Part shown: positions 29,217 through 36,577 of the stretch, in pieces | Layout of the letters: each line of letters begins with the position of its first letter | Numbering within the stretch: position 1 is the first letter of the stretch | NCBI RefSeq assembly: GCF_018455725.1 | Contig: NZ_JAHCLR010000036.1 | Coordinates: 1 to 42,044 of the forward strand | DNA length: 42,044 nt | DNA from: Mycolicibacter acidiphilus | Lineage (GTDB): Bacteria > Actinomycetota > Actinomycetes > Mycobacteriales > Mycobacteriaceae | Direction of reading: 5' to 3' | Notes under the pieces: generated by a model | The model's database searches: none | The model's input: only the letters and a program-made list of their open reading frames with translations | What the model was told of the DNA's origin: nothing | Program-made: the position numbers and the translations under genes

Positions 29217-29540
29217 GTGCCCGAACCGTTGAAGGTTGACCTGACCGACCTGCGGATGTCAGCGAACCACGTAGACATGCACCACGGAGACCTGCACCAG
29301 GCGCACACCGCCGCGCACGGCACCATCGAGGACAGTTCAGTGGAATGGGTCGGGGCATCGGCGCTGGCGCTGCAAGCCGCGCTCGCCGAATGGCAGGCTC
29401 ACTCCGTACACATGACCAATGAGACCGCGCACCACCGTGACGCCTTCCACCAGATCGCGGATGTGTACCAGACCGTCGATGAGGATGGGGCAATCGAGGT
29501 GCTGCGGACTCGCAAGCAGTCTTCTGCCCTTGACCTCTGA
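29217..29540 (+). CDS. WXG100-family (Esx-like) protein
   Basis: 107 residues from a GTG at 29217, with GTGGGGGA five bases upstream; the in-frame opening from 29088 overlaps the previous gene and is not used. It shows the WXG100 pattern: an N-terminal helix (LKVDLTDLRMSANHVDMHHG), the turn SVEWVGASA (W-x-G), and a second helix (LQAALAEWQAHSVHMTNETA). Such proteins are secreted by type VII (ESX) systems as helical-hairpin dimers, often serving as partner or targeting factor for a larger toxin. Its stop overlaps the ATG of the toxin gene (TGATG), so the two are made together. Confidence 0.85.
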   Translation: MPEPLKVDLTDLRMSANHVDMHHGDLHQAHTAAHGTIEDSSVEWVGASALALQAALAEWQAHSVHMTNETAHHRDAFHQIADVYQTVDEDGAIEVLRTRKQSSALDL

Positions 29541-30661
29541 TGCCGCTGACGCTAGCGGATGTGCGGAAGTGGAATCCCGAAGCGATCCGCGATGTCGCCA
29601 AGGCGCTGACGAAGAAGGGTGCGTCAGCCCAAGAAGTCGCTGATGGACTCAAAAAACTTCCCATCATCGCGTCCTGGGAGGGGCAGGCGGGGACGGCGGC
29701 GAAGGAGTCGCTGGGCAGGCTGGGGTTGTTCCTAACCAGTCACGCCGAGCAGATGGAGACCCTGAACAAGGCGCTGCTCAAGGCTGCTGACGACGTGGAG
29801 AACGTCAGAGGCGACCTCAGCGCCATGCAGACCAACGCCGACAACTGGTACTTCAACGTCAACTACGAAACTGGCGCGGTGAGCGCCACCGACTCCACCG
29901 ATGAGTCCACCGCCGACGCTCATCAAACCGAGCTGGAGGGCGATGTCGCCAAGGTGCTGGCAACAGCGAATGGCGTCGATCAGGAGCTTGCCACCGCACT
30001 CTCGAACGCGACTGGTGCCCCACCCACCAACGAGCACACACCTGGGAGCTTGCCCGACATCCTCGACAGGATCACGCCGCACCCGCTTCCGCCCGAAATG
30101 CACCCCACACCATCGGAGATGAATTTCACCGAGGCGGAGAATTTTATCTACAACGAGATGATGAAGAACCAGAATTCCCCGTGGTTCACCGCCATTAAGG
30201 AAGCGATGAATAACGGTCCGCTTCATCCGCTGGATAAGGTGGACGCGCTGCACGCTTTCTTCAACCTCACGCGGTCAAATGGACCGTGGGACCACAAGCC
30301 GCAGATTCAGAACCTCGTGGGGATACACGGAGGTGACGGTCTTTTCTTTCAACAGCCAGGAAGCGACCGTCAAGTATTCTATGACATGTACTCGAACATC
30401 CACTACGGGTTCATTGGACGGGCAGCGGGGATACCCCCGTCTCTTCTGGAAACAGCACCAAACATCCAAACCCCGTTCACTGGTGTCAACGACGCTGCTG
30501 ACGACATCTACGTAAAGGCGGGCATTTCTATGTTTGATAGATATGGACCTAATATGACGGCAGCACAGTTCCACACGGGGCTGGTTGATGTCATCAACCA
30601 GCTTGACGTGGCTCAACAGGCTGGCGGGGCAATCGGTCAGCTACGACATGGGTACAAATGA
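29540..30661 (+). CDS. Type VII-type polymorphic toxin: WXG-like N-terminus, toxin-44 C-terminus
   Basis: 373 residues. Residues 1-100 are helical with a W-x-G turn (IIASWEGQAGTAAKESLGRL), the form that docks toxins to the ESX pathway. A Thr/Asp-rich linker (SATDSTDESTADAHQTELEG) leads to the C-terminal domain from about 195. The tail resembles polymorphic toxin domain 44: NSPWFTAIKEAM, NGPWDHKPQIQ, then VFYDMYSNIHYGFIGRAAGI, and DDIYVKAGISMFDRYGP with the conserved Asp pair. The biochemical activity cannot be derived from sequence. Overlapping genes on both sides (WXG100 partner before, membrane protein after) give the canonical partner-toxin-immunity order known from mycobacterial EsxE/F-CpnT loci and Firmicute LXG loci. 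Confidence 0.82.
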   Translation: MPLTLADVRKWNPEAIRDVAKALTKKGASAQEVADGLKKLPIIASWEGQAGTAAKESLGRLGLFLTSHAEQMETLNKALLKAADDVENVRGDLSAMQTNADNWYFNVNYETGAVSATDSTDESTADAHQTELEGDVAKVLATANGVDQELATALSNATGAPPTNEHTPGSLPDILDRITPHPLPPEMHPTPSEMNFTEAENFIYNEMMKNQNSPWFTAIKEAMNNGPLHPLDKVDALHAFFNLTRSNGPWDHKPQIQNLVGIHGGDGLFFQQPGSDRQVFYDMYSNIHYGFIGRAAGIPPSLLETAPNIQTPFTGVNDAADDIYVKAGISMFDRYGPNMTAAQFHTGLVDVINQLDVAQQAGGAIGQLRHGYK

Positions 30662-31032
30662 TGCGAGTACGGTTTATAGGGTTCTTCCTTGTTGCTTTCC
30701 TGACAGTGGCATCCCTTCTTGCCTGGTGGGCGATCCTCGGCATGATGTGGAAGGACTGCGAAACCCTTCCTGATAATGTCGCCAACGGCGCGACGATTAT
30801 CGTCAGCGCACCAGTGGTACTTGTTGGTGTGGCGGCGGCAACTTCTGCGACTTACGCGTTACTAGTTCGATTGCCGAAAAGCTGGTCAATGTACGTTGCT
30901 ATCGGCGCAAGCGTGATAATTGCGGCGTTGGCGGTGATCGTGGCGGTTTCTTGGGTGTACCAACCCGTTGCGCACTCCGAGAATCCCTCGTGCCACAAGG
31001 GTGCCCCATCATGGTGGTGGTTCCCTACGTGA
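30658..31032 (+). CDS. Small membrane protein, putative immunity protein
   Basis: 124 residues. ATG at 30658 overlaps the toxin stop. Three membrane segments: about 6-31 (FIGFFLVAFLTVASLLAWWA), 43-69 (GATIIVSAPVVLVGVAAATS) and 77-101 (YVAIGASVIIAALAVIVAVS). The short tail has one Cys and ends with three Trp (PSWWWFPT). No family recognised. The place directly behind a polymorphic toxin, overlapping it, is where immunity genes lie. A membrane immunity protein would suggest a toxin acting at the membrane or cell wall rather than in the cytoplasm (inference). Confidence 0.75.
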   Translation: MMRVRFIGFFLVAFLTVASLLAWWAILGMMWKDCETLPDNVANGATIIVSAPVVLVGVAAATSATYALLVRLPKSWSMYVAIGASVIIAALAVIVAVSWVYQPVAHSENPSCHKGAPSWWWFPT

Positions 31033-31043
31033 TCGTCTGCAAG

Positions 31044-31442
31044 CTAACGCCAACCCGCCTCAATCATCAACTGCGCGAACTCCACCTCAGGCACCGTGTA
31101 GCCATTGCTGTCCGTCATCGCCGCCAGCGCCGCGTCAACCCAATCATCACCAGCAGCGGCGGGAATGCTAACGGCGATCCGTCGCCCCCGCCGCGTTGGT
31201 AGTGGTCGAATCAGCGGAGGTAACGGCGGCAGATGTACAGGGTCGATGTACGGATCAGCCGTCCACAACCAGGAGTCGTACCAAGGGAAGGTGTCCGCGT
31301 CATCGCCGTCGGCAGCCATCAGGGCATCGAACTCGGCTAGGTTTCGGGCACGGCGTTCGTCGTCGGTTTCGATTACGGGCTCAGGCTCCGCCTCAAGCTC
31401 ACCGATCCGCTCAAGCAGCTCGTCCAGGTCACCGCTCATCAC
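31044..31442 (-). CDS. Acidic hypothetical protein
   Basis: 132 residues from a GTG at 31442, seven bases after GGAGG; an ATG directly follows at 31439. The start overlaps the stop of the preceding gene (GTGA). The N-terminal 60 residues are strongly acidic (DELLERIGELEAEPEPVIET); the middle holds a Pro-rich segment (DPYIDPVHLPPLPPLIRPLP), then a basic strand (RRGRRIAVSIP). No family recognised. Last gene of a three-gene minus-strand operon that converges on the toxin-immunity genes. A GTAC-N9-GTAC sequence (31235-31251) lies within the coding region. Confidence 0.65.
   Translation of the reverse strand: MMSGDLDELLERIGELEAEPEPVIETDDERRARNLAEFDALMAADGDDADTFPWYDSWLWTADPYIDPVHLPPLPPLIRPLPTRRGRRIAVSIPAAAGDDWVDAALAAMTDSNGYTVPEVEFAQLMIEAGWR
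31235..31251. promoter_or_regulatory. GTAC-N9-GTAC sequence inside a coding region
   Basis: GTACAGGGTCGATGTAC keeps both half-sites, the spacing and the AGGG core of the operator family but is intragenic. It may be fortuitous. Confidence 0.3.
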
Positions 31443-31720
31443 CTAAGTACCTCCAAGCGCGCTATTCCGTGCGGGCACTTGATGACAGCCCAATCATGTT
31501 GTGCTAGCTGACGATTCACTTCCAGCGTGATACGGACGTGGGTGTCGGTGGGCAGGATAATGCCCAGGTCACGCAGGATTTCGCCCATGCCGCAGTTGAG
31601 CACGGGGACACCCCAGGCGTTCAGGTAGTCGCTCTGTACGGTCACAGGGGAGCCGCCGCGCGGGTGCCAGGTGACACGAGCGTTCAAGAACTCAGGGTTG
31701 CGGTCGGGATCGGTGGTCAC
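31439..31720 (-). CDS. Hypothetical protein
   Basis: 93 residues from a GTG at 31720, with GGGAGAACTG upstream; it overlaps the stop of the preceding gene (GTGA). Beta-rich (NARVTWHPRGGSPVTVQSDY; HVRITLEVNRQLAQHDWAVI). It ends in KCPHGIARLEVLR. No family recognised. Middle gene of the minus-strand operon 31962-31044, all three coupled by four-base overlaps. Confidence 0.65.
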   Translation of the reverse strand: MTTDPDRNPEFLNARVTWHPRGGSPVTVQSDYLNAWGVPVLNCGMGEILRDLGIILPTDTHVRITLEVNRQLAQHDWAVIKCPHGIARLEVLR

Positions 31721-31962
31721 CAGTTCTCCCAGCCTGTCGTGTCGATGGGCGGGGCGCAAAGCCCGCGTTCCACCGCGAGATCGAACATCGCCTTGAAGAC
31801 ATCCAGCACAGCCGCGTCGCTGTTGGGGTCAAGGTGTGCCATCCGCGCTGACTCCGCCCTGTCCGCCCACATGCCAGCCCAAGCAGCGCCGTCCCAGCCT
31901 GCAAGCAGAGCGTGGTCGGAGTCGTCGGTGTACAGAGCCAGGAAGTCAGGAGCAGCGGTCAT
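31717..31962 (-). CDS. Hypothetical protein, first gene of right-end operon
   Basis: 81 residues from the ATG at 31962. GATAAT ends six bases before the ATG, so the transcript is probably leaderless. The protein is acidic and helical (HALLAGWDGAAWAGMWADRA; VLDVFKAMFDLAVERGLCAP). No family recognised. The operon is the last one before the right att end. Confidence 0.65.
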   Translation of the reverse strand: MTAAPDFLALYTDDSDHALLAGWDGAAWAGMWADRAESARMAHLDPNSDAAVLDVFKAMFDLAVERGLCAPPIDTTGWENW

Positions 31963-32037
31963 ACCTCAATTATCCCAGGCAGGTGCGACATCACGAAGGA
32001 ATCAGCATGGCGGTGGAGGGGACGTGCATTGCCCGCT

Positions 32038-32071
32038 ATAAGCGTCGAGCAGCGCACGACTCGACGCTTAT
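32038..32071. repeat. 12-bp inverted repeat with further CGTCGAG copies near the att site
   Basis: ATAAGCGTCGAG (32038-32049) and CTCGACGCTTAT (32060-32071) are perfect inverted copies 10 bases apart. Further CGTCGA motifs follow at 32073-32078 (inverted) and 32088-32094 (direct). Clustered short repeats 100-150 bp from an attachment core are typical of integrase arm or excisionase sites; a terminator for the toxin region is the alternative. Confidence 0.55.
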
Positions 32072-32195
32072 TCGACGCTATTGCCCCGTCGAGCTAGCGA
32101 TAACGCGGCGGCACGTTAACACTTATGCCAGGTCAACGGCTTCCATTGCTACTCTAAGCGATTCGCGCTACCAGGCGTTTCTCCATGTCCGCTAC

Positions 32196-32230
32196 CAGAA
32201 GGTTGGGGGTTCGAATCCCTTCGGGCGCAC
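32196..32230 (+). tRNA. 3' fragment of tRNA-Arg, right attachment site (attR)
   Basis: The sequence from CAGAAGG through the T arm (GGGGG, TTCGAAT, CCCTT), the acceptor strand CGGGCGC and the discriminator A (32229) matches the 3' end of bacterial tRNA-Arg whose 5' acceptor strand is GCGCCCG. That 5' strand is absent in the 80 bases upstream, so this is not a complete tRNA gene. A T6 run follows. This is the footprint left at one end by an element that integrates into the 3' half of a tRNA gene; the intact tRNA-Arg gene should lie at the other end, outside the window. Confidence 0.8.
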
Positions 32231-32482
32231 TTTTTTCGCAGGTCAGAGACTTTTAGTCCTCGTCAGAATCTCCCAAAGCCGGTCCAACTGTCCAGAAAGT
32301 GTCCGGAAATGAAATCAGGCCGGGCAGCGCCGCGGTCGAGTCCGGGGCCTGAATAGCCCGGTCGATGTAGTGCCGGCCAGACAACGGGATCATCATCGGT
32401 CTCGCTGAGCCGTTTGGGGGGTGTGTTGACGAGGATTGGCAAGCGTTTCGGTGTACACGCCGACGCCAGGCAGCAGGGGTGC

Positions 32483-34414
32483 TCACCAGTCCCAGACCAG
32501 GTCGCCATTCAGGTCTGCCTTGCACGTGGCGATCCCATCGGTCTGCACGACACGGGCGCGCGCCCCGGGCTCGCTGCACGCCGAACCGCGCTCGACGGCC
32601 GGCCGACTCTGGTGGGTCTTGTCTCTCCACGAACCCGTCTCCATGCTGCAATACAACGCGCCATCTGGTGATACATCGCCGGACTCAGCCGGCGTGCATG
32701 GCTTACCTTCGTACAGGAGGGGAGCCGCGGTGGTCGTCGTCACCGCGGTGCGGGTCGAAGTGACCGCGGGCGTTGCCGACTTGTCCTCCCCGACGTAACC
32801 GCTTCCGTCCCAATGCAAGTCCTTTTCGGTCCATGTCCCATTGGCACACGAGGGTGTGCAGTCGTTCCAGTGTTCGCGAAGCACGTATCGTCCGTCGACA
32901 CCGGGACCGATCAGCTCGGTGTTGAGCATGTCCTCACCGATGGTCCTGAACCCCTGCGCGGTCGGGACCAACACCAGAACCATTGCGGGGTCGTGGGCTC
33001 CGCCGCCCCGGTAGCGAATGAAGAGATTGCCGGTGAGATCGGTCGCTGGATCGGCAAAGTCGAATCCGTGGCCGAACTCGACGGGAATCGGCATGAGAAC
33101 TGAGCCTGCAGCGGTCACAGCAGAGATGCAGGCGCCGTCACCGACCGCGGCACCGTACGAAGGTGTCTGGGGGATGAGAAAAACCCGCATGCGGCCCAGA
33201 TAGGGATGGTCGAGGTCGCGGTGAGCGGAGGCGGTGCCAGGGCAGCCTGAGTTTGGTGATGGGTTGTCCGGCAGCGACGCGGCCTGCGCCGATGACGGCG
33301 GCATGCTCACCGGAGGGGTCAAGGTTGCTGTTGCCGAAGTCTCCGCCGCCCTGGCCGCCGGCGCCGCGGCTTCATCGCTCCCACCACGGGTGGCGTAGAG
33401 GCCGACCGCCGCAGCGACCGCGACCGTCGCCACCACCGCCCCAGCGATCGGAGCCGTCCGGGACTTCGACTGCGGTGTAGGAGAGTCCTTCGTCGCGACC
33501 TTCCGAACCTGTGTCGACGCGTTCGACGGCTGCGCGGCAGCTGCCATGGTCGGAGCGAACGCCGCGACCTCGCCGCCAGCTGCCTCCTGTAGCGCAGTGA
33601 CGAACTCCGCAGGGGACTGATACCGGCCGTCGGGGCTCTTCGCCAGCACCCGTTCGAAGACCGCGTCTAGCCCCTCCGGCAGACGCGGATTGACCGCGGT
33701 GATGTGCGGCACCGGCTTGGTCAGGTGGGCGGACATCGTCGAGGCGATCGATGTTCCCGTGAAAGGTGGTTGCCCGGTGAGCAGGTGAAACGCGGTGCAG
33801 CCCAGGGAGTAGAGGTCAGACCGGTTGTCGACCTCCTCGCCCTCGATCGCTTCGGGGCTGATGTACTGCATCGTTCCGATGGTCATCCCGGTGGATGTCA
33901 GCGAGGTGGACTCGCCGGCGGCCTTCGCGATGCCGAAGTCCGCGAGCTTCACCGATTCGATCTGCGCCGCCCCATCGGTCTCGTCGATCCCGACCAAGAT
34001 GTTCGCGGGCTTCACATCGCGGTGCGTGATGCGTTGCTTCCGCCAGGCATAGTCCAACGCCGCGGCCGCGGCGTCGACCAACTGGATCGCAAGGTCGAGG
34101 TCGAGGGGCCCGTCTGCCTTGACTAGTTCCGAGGCGTCCGTACCGTCGATGTACTCCATCGTGATCCACAGCCGGCCCTCAAACTCGCCGCGGTCGTGCA
34201 GCGTGACGATGTTCGGGTGGTTCAGCTGGGCGAGCAGGTCCGCCTCGCGTTGGAACCGCACCTTGAAGTCATCGTTGCGGGAGACCCCGGCGTCGAGCAG
34301 CTTCAACGCATCCTGCCTCGGTAAACGCGGGTGCTGCACCAGGAACACCTGCCCCATACCGCCCGCACCGAGCTGACGGATGACGCGATACCCCGCGATC
34401 TCGGTGATTTCCAC
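32483..34414 (-). CDS. Transmembrane Ser/Thr protein kinase (PknF-like class)
   Basis: 643 residues from a GTG at 34414, chosen because the kinase fold starts here (VEITEIAGYRVIRQLGAGGM); the ORF opening at 34456 adds 14 unlike residues. The kinase is complete: Gly loop LGAGGMGQVF, Lys38 in DALKLLD, HRDVKPANIL, LADFGIAK, and GTMQYISPEAIEG with Thr residues in the activation loop (STSLTSTGMTIGT) for autophosphorylation. A Ser/Ala/Pro juxtamembrane linker leads to one membrane segment (IAGAVVATVAVAAAVGLYAT, about 335). The outer domain of about 280 residues has several Cys (ACISAV, DCTPSC, KPCTPAE, RGSACSEP) and ends in LNGDLVWDW. Hanks-type kinases of this layout sense envelope signals. First host gene after the junction. 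Confidence 0.92.
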   Translation of the reverse strand: MEITEIAGYRVIRQLGAGGMGQVFLVQHPRLPRQDALKLLDAGVSRNDDFKVRFQREADLLAQLNHPNIVTLHDRGEFEGRLWITMEYIDGTDASELVKADGPLDLDLAIQLVDAAAAALDYAWRKQRITHRDVKPANILVGIDETDGAAQIESVKLADFGIAKAAGESTSLTSTGMTIGTMQYISPEAIEGEEVDNRSDLYSLGCTAFHLLTGQPPFTGTSIASTMSAHLTKPVPHITAVNPRLPEGLDAVFERVLAKSPDGRYQSPAEFVTALQEAAGGEVAAFAPTMAAAAQPSNASTQVRKVATKDSPTPQSKSRTAPIAGAVVATVAVAAAVGLYATRGGSDEAAAPAARAAETSATATLTPPVSMPPSSAQAASLPDNPSPNSGCPGTASAHRDLDHPYLGRMRVFLIPQTPSYGAAVGDGACISAVTAAGSVLMPIPVEFGHGFDFADPATDLTGNLFIRYRGGGAHDPAMVLVLVPTAQGFRTIGEDMLNTELIGPGVDGRYVLREHWNDCTPSCANGTWTEKDLHWDGSGYVGEDKSATPAVTSTRTAVTTTTAAPLLYEGKPCTPAESGDVSPDGALYCSMETGSWRDKTHQSRPAVERGSACSEPGARARVVQTDGIATCKADLNGDLVWDW

Positions 34415-34574
34415 GCTGAGAGTGTGGCAGGCCAGTCGCTGCGTGGGACAGAGCAATGATCAATGCCTGTGGATGAGCCTCGGCGGGGCAGCGTAGGAAA
34501 GGACGCCCCCACTGACATCGCCCTCGCCGGCGGCCCGGCCATGGAGTTGTACCCCGCGAGCTCTGGCTGACGGG

Positions 34575-34619
34575 TCTGCTGCACGGCAGGGTGACAGGTT
34601 GACCTGTCCGTGCAGCAGA
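34575..34619. repeat. Nested inverted repeat upstream of the kinase gene
   Basis: Outer arms TCTGCTGCACGG (34575-34586) and CCGTGCAGCAGA (34608-34619) are perfect. Inside lies a second pair, ACAGGT (34594) and ACCTGT (34602). It stands in the gene-free stretch 34415-34700 between divergent genes. It may form a cruciform, serve as an operator, or be a dispersed repeat. Confidence 0.6.
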
Positions 34620-34700
34620 ACCCGGTGGTGTGCAGGTGAGAGTGTGCGCCTGTATTGGTGCCGGTCTTGTCGATGTCGGACCGTTGGGGTGCAATGAGCC

Positions 34701-34991
34701 ATGACCAAGTCGGATCAGGAGTTGGCTGATGAGCGGCTGATCGCCGCGTTGAAGGACCACGGCGTGTTCCAGGAGCAGGATGCCGAGGGGCGGATTTTCT
34801 ACGGCGATGGTGAGACGTGGCGGATGGAGGTCGCGGTCGATCTCACGGAGGACCCTGATGAGTCGATCGATCACGACGGAGCCTGTGTGCTCGGGCAGTA
34901 CGCTCTGGAGCAGCTGGAGGCAGGCGACATCGAGATGCTGTGGGCGCCGCCCGACGAGTACGACAAACGGGTATGGGGTCCTGACTGCTGA
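34701..34991 (+). CDS. Small acidic hypothetical protein
   Basis: 96 residues from the ATG at 34701 (GGTGCAATGAGCC upstream; no strong ribosome binding site). Strongly acidic; it reads as one alpha/beta domain (DQELADERLIAALKDHGVFQ; ETWRMEVAVDLTEDPDESID) ending in EMLWAPPDEYDKRVWGPDC. No family recognised. Codon use is host-like. An antisense frame at 34269-34874 covers it and is a shadow. Confidence 0.65.
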   Translation: MTKSDQELADERLIAALKDHGVFQEQDAEGRIFYGDGETWRMEVAVDLTEDPDESIDHDGACVLGQYALEQLEAGDIEMLWAPPDEYDKRVWGPDC

Positions 34992-35012
34992 GCTTGGTCA
35001 ACGAGTCCAGCG

Positions 35013-35735
35013 TTAGCCGCCGACCGGGACGTACCCGGTTCCGGGCCCGCCGTCGGCGTCGATGGCGTTGAGGATCACGCTCATCAGCACGATCTTCGGG
35101 CGGTACCCGAGCGGGAATATGGGGGGCTGGCCCAGCACGAAGTCCGGGCAGGGTCTGCCGAACGGATTGTGCGGCTCAAGCCCGCCCTGGACCATCCCGA
35201 TCAGCCGGTCGTCGACGGTGACCGGCGCCCCGGTGTCGTCGGGGGTGCCGCACTCGATCGCGGTGACGATCCAATCATCGGGCATCAGTCCGCGCCCCCC
35301 GATCAGGAAGCAGGTGCGCCCGGTCGCACCGCTCTGCATGCAGGCCGGCGCGCGCAGCGGCGGTGGCGGTCCGATCCCGCTGATCGCGAGTCCGTCGAAG
35401 TCACCGATCGGGGTGATCTTGCCGGGGTCGAAGGTGATCACCGCGTAGTCCAGGGTGTCGTTGACCCGTGCCACCCGGCCTACCGTTTCAGTCAGTCCTG
35501 GGACGGTCACCACCGAGTCGAGTCCGCCGCAGTGCGCCGAGGTGATCCCCACCAGCGTGCCGGTGCTGTCGTGTCCGATCGTGGTCAACGTGCAGGCGAC
35601 ATCGCCGACGTGGATGGCCGCACCACCACCCAGCAGAACCGCCGCTGCAGCACTCGGGGCAGACACCGTGGCAATCAGGACTGCCGCCACGAACCCAACG
35701 CCGTACGCTCGCCGGCCCGGAAACATGCTCAACAT
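35013..35735 (-). CDS. Secreted S1-family (trypsin-like) peptidase homologue with Thr at the catalytic Ser position
   Basis: 240 residues. Signal peptide at about 1-32 (VGFVAAVLIATVSAPSAAAA). The chymotrypsin pattern is present: His in GITSAHCGG, Asp in DTLDYAVITFDP, and the serine loop as CGTPDDTGAPVTV, where GDSGGP is expected. The nucleophile would be Thr instead of Ser, and the preceding Gly is Asp. Two Cys pairs are likely (near the His and around ACMQSG/GRTCFL/ECGT). Mycobacteria encode several small secreted S1 proteins of this type. The change suggests either a weak or inactive enzyme used as a binding protein. Monocistronic, convergent with the acidic 96-residue gene (21 bp between the stops). 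Confidence 0.8.
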   Translation of the reverse strand: MLSMFPGRRAYGVGFVAAVLIATVSAPSAAAAVLLGGGAAIHVGDVACTLTTIGHDSTGTLVGITSAHCGGLDSVVTVPGLTETVGRVARVNDTLDYAVITFDPGKITPIGDFDGLAISGIGPPPPLRAPACMQSGATGRTCFLIGGRGLMPDDWIVTAIECGTPDDTGAPVTVDDRLIGMVQGGLEPHNPFGRPCPDFVLGQPPIFPLGYRPKIVLMSVILNAIDADGGPGTGYVPVGG

Positions 35736-35987
35736 TTTCCGCTTGACGGCCCGACCGGTCGAACATCCGCGATTCAGACTGTCGTTCTCCCAGGAAACTC
35801 TGATTGAAGCCCGAGGAATGTCCCAGAGTGAGATCTGGTTGTGGGAACGATCACATTCTCCGCATGTTTTCGCAGGTGGGATGGCCTGCGACGGTGTTCT
35901 ACGACGCTCGCCGGTCAGCGGCGCGATACCCGGCGACGCCGGTACCGTGGCACGCAGCTACCTAAGTGCCCCCTGAACGGAGTCCCG

Positions 35988-36573
35988 ATGATCGCCCCCG
36001 CCCGTACCGCCACCCGTCTCCGCCTGCGTCGCTGGAGCGTCGGCGCCGCCCTGGGCGCCGCGGCCGGCTTCGCCGCCGTCGCGGCGGCGGCCACCGCCCA
36101 CGCCGACGCGCCCCCCGGCTCCGATCGACCCCACGACGCCGCTCGGCATCGCCTATGACGACCTGACCAGCGCTAGTGCCGCGACAAGCACGGCGTTCTT
36201 CCTCGGTGACCCGCAATCCTTCCAGTTCAGCGAGGCCGCCAACACGCTGACGACGGTGCAGAACGACGGGCTGACCTGGATCGACCAGACCGAAGAGGTG
36301 CAGGCTGCGCTCGCCAAGCACGGCGGCAGTGTCGCCGAGATCGGCGCCGTGTTCTTCAACGGCCTCAACGAGCAGACCGAGGCCGCTGCCGCCGCGGCGC
36401 TCAACGCCGACCAGGCGTTCGTGACCGAGCCGTCGCTGTTCACCGAGATCGGCCTGATCGGGCCGGAGTACGACCTGGTGGGGCTGGAGTACGAGACGTC
36501 GATCTATGACCAGGTGGCCAACAGCGTCGCCGACCTCGGCTTCAGCGACCTCGCCGGTCACCTGCCGCTCTGA
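35988..36573 (+). pseudogene. Secreted protein gene split by a frameshift at a C6 run
   Basis: The ATG at 35988 starts a typical signal peptide (RRWSVGAALGAAAGFAAVAA, then ATAHADA). In this frame the protein soon ends at 36158 with unlikely residues (GSDRPHDAARHRL). Removing one C from CCCCCC (36111-36116) joins the signal peptide to a frame open until 36573: PPAPIDPTTPLGIAYDDLTS and onward to FSDLAGHLPL. The restored protein would have about 194 residues. The second part is acidic and helical (FQFSEAANTLTTVQND; ALNADQAFVTEPSLFTEIGL). The family is unknown; it looks like a mycobacterial exported protein. A homopolymer sequencing error is as likely as a real mutation. Confidence 0.75.
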
Positions 36574-36577
36574 TGGC

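Larger units (their letters stand above)
31963..32482. other. Gene-free right end of the element and junction with the chromosome
   Basis: 520 bp. In order it holds the inverted repeat 32038-32071, CGTCGAG-type repeats up to 32095, the CGCTACCAG direct repeat (32166 and 32190), the tRNA-Arg 3' fragment (32196-32230) and a T6 run. Beyond 32253 a minus-strand frame of about 48 codons (ATG near 32398, stop at 32253) with host-like codon use could be a gene remnant; evidence for it is weak. Confidence 0.6.

Noticed and set aside
1-32230. Complete prophage
   Set aside because: No terminase, portal, capsid, tail or lysis gene is recognisable; the large proteins at 19.7-25.5 kb and 27.3-29.1 kb are low complexity rather than tail-like. 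Genes beyond the left edge could change this.
32253-32398. Minus-strand short frame MMIPLSGRHYIDRAIQAPDS and onward as a gene
   Set aside because: About 48 codons, no ribosome binding site, lying at the integration junction; at most a remnant. Mentioned only in the intergenic entry.
34269-34874. 201-codon minus-strand frame
   Set aside because: It is antisense to the 96-residue gene and overlaps the kinase start in another frame; the residue composition is that of a shadow frame.
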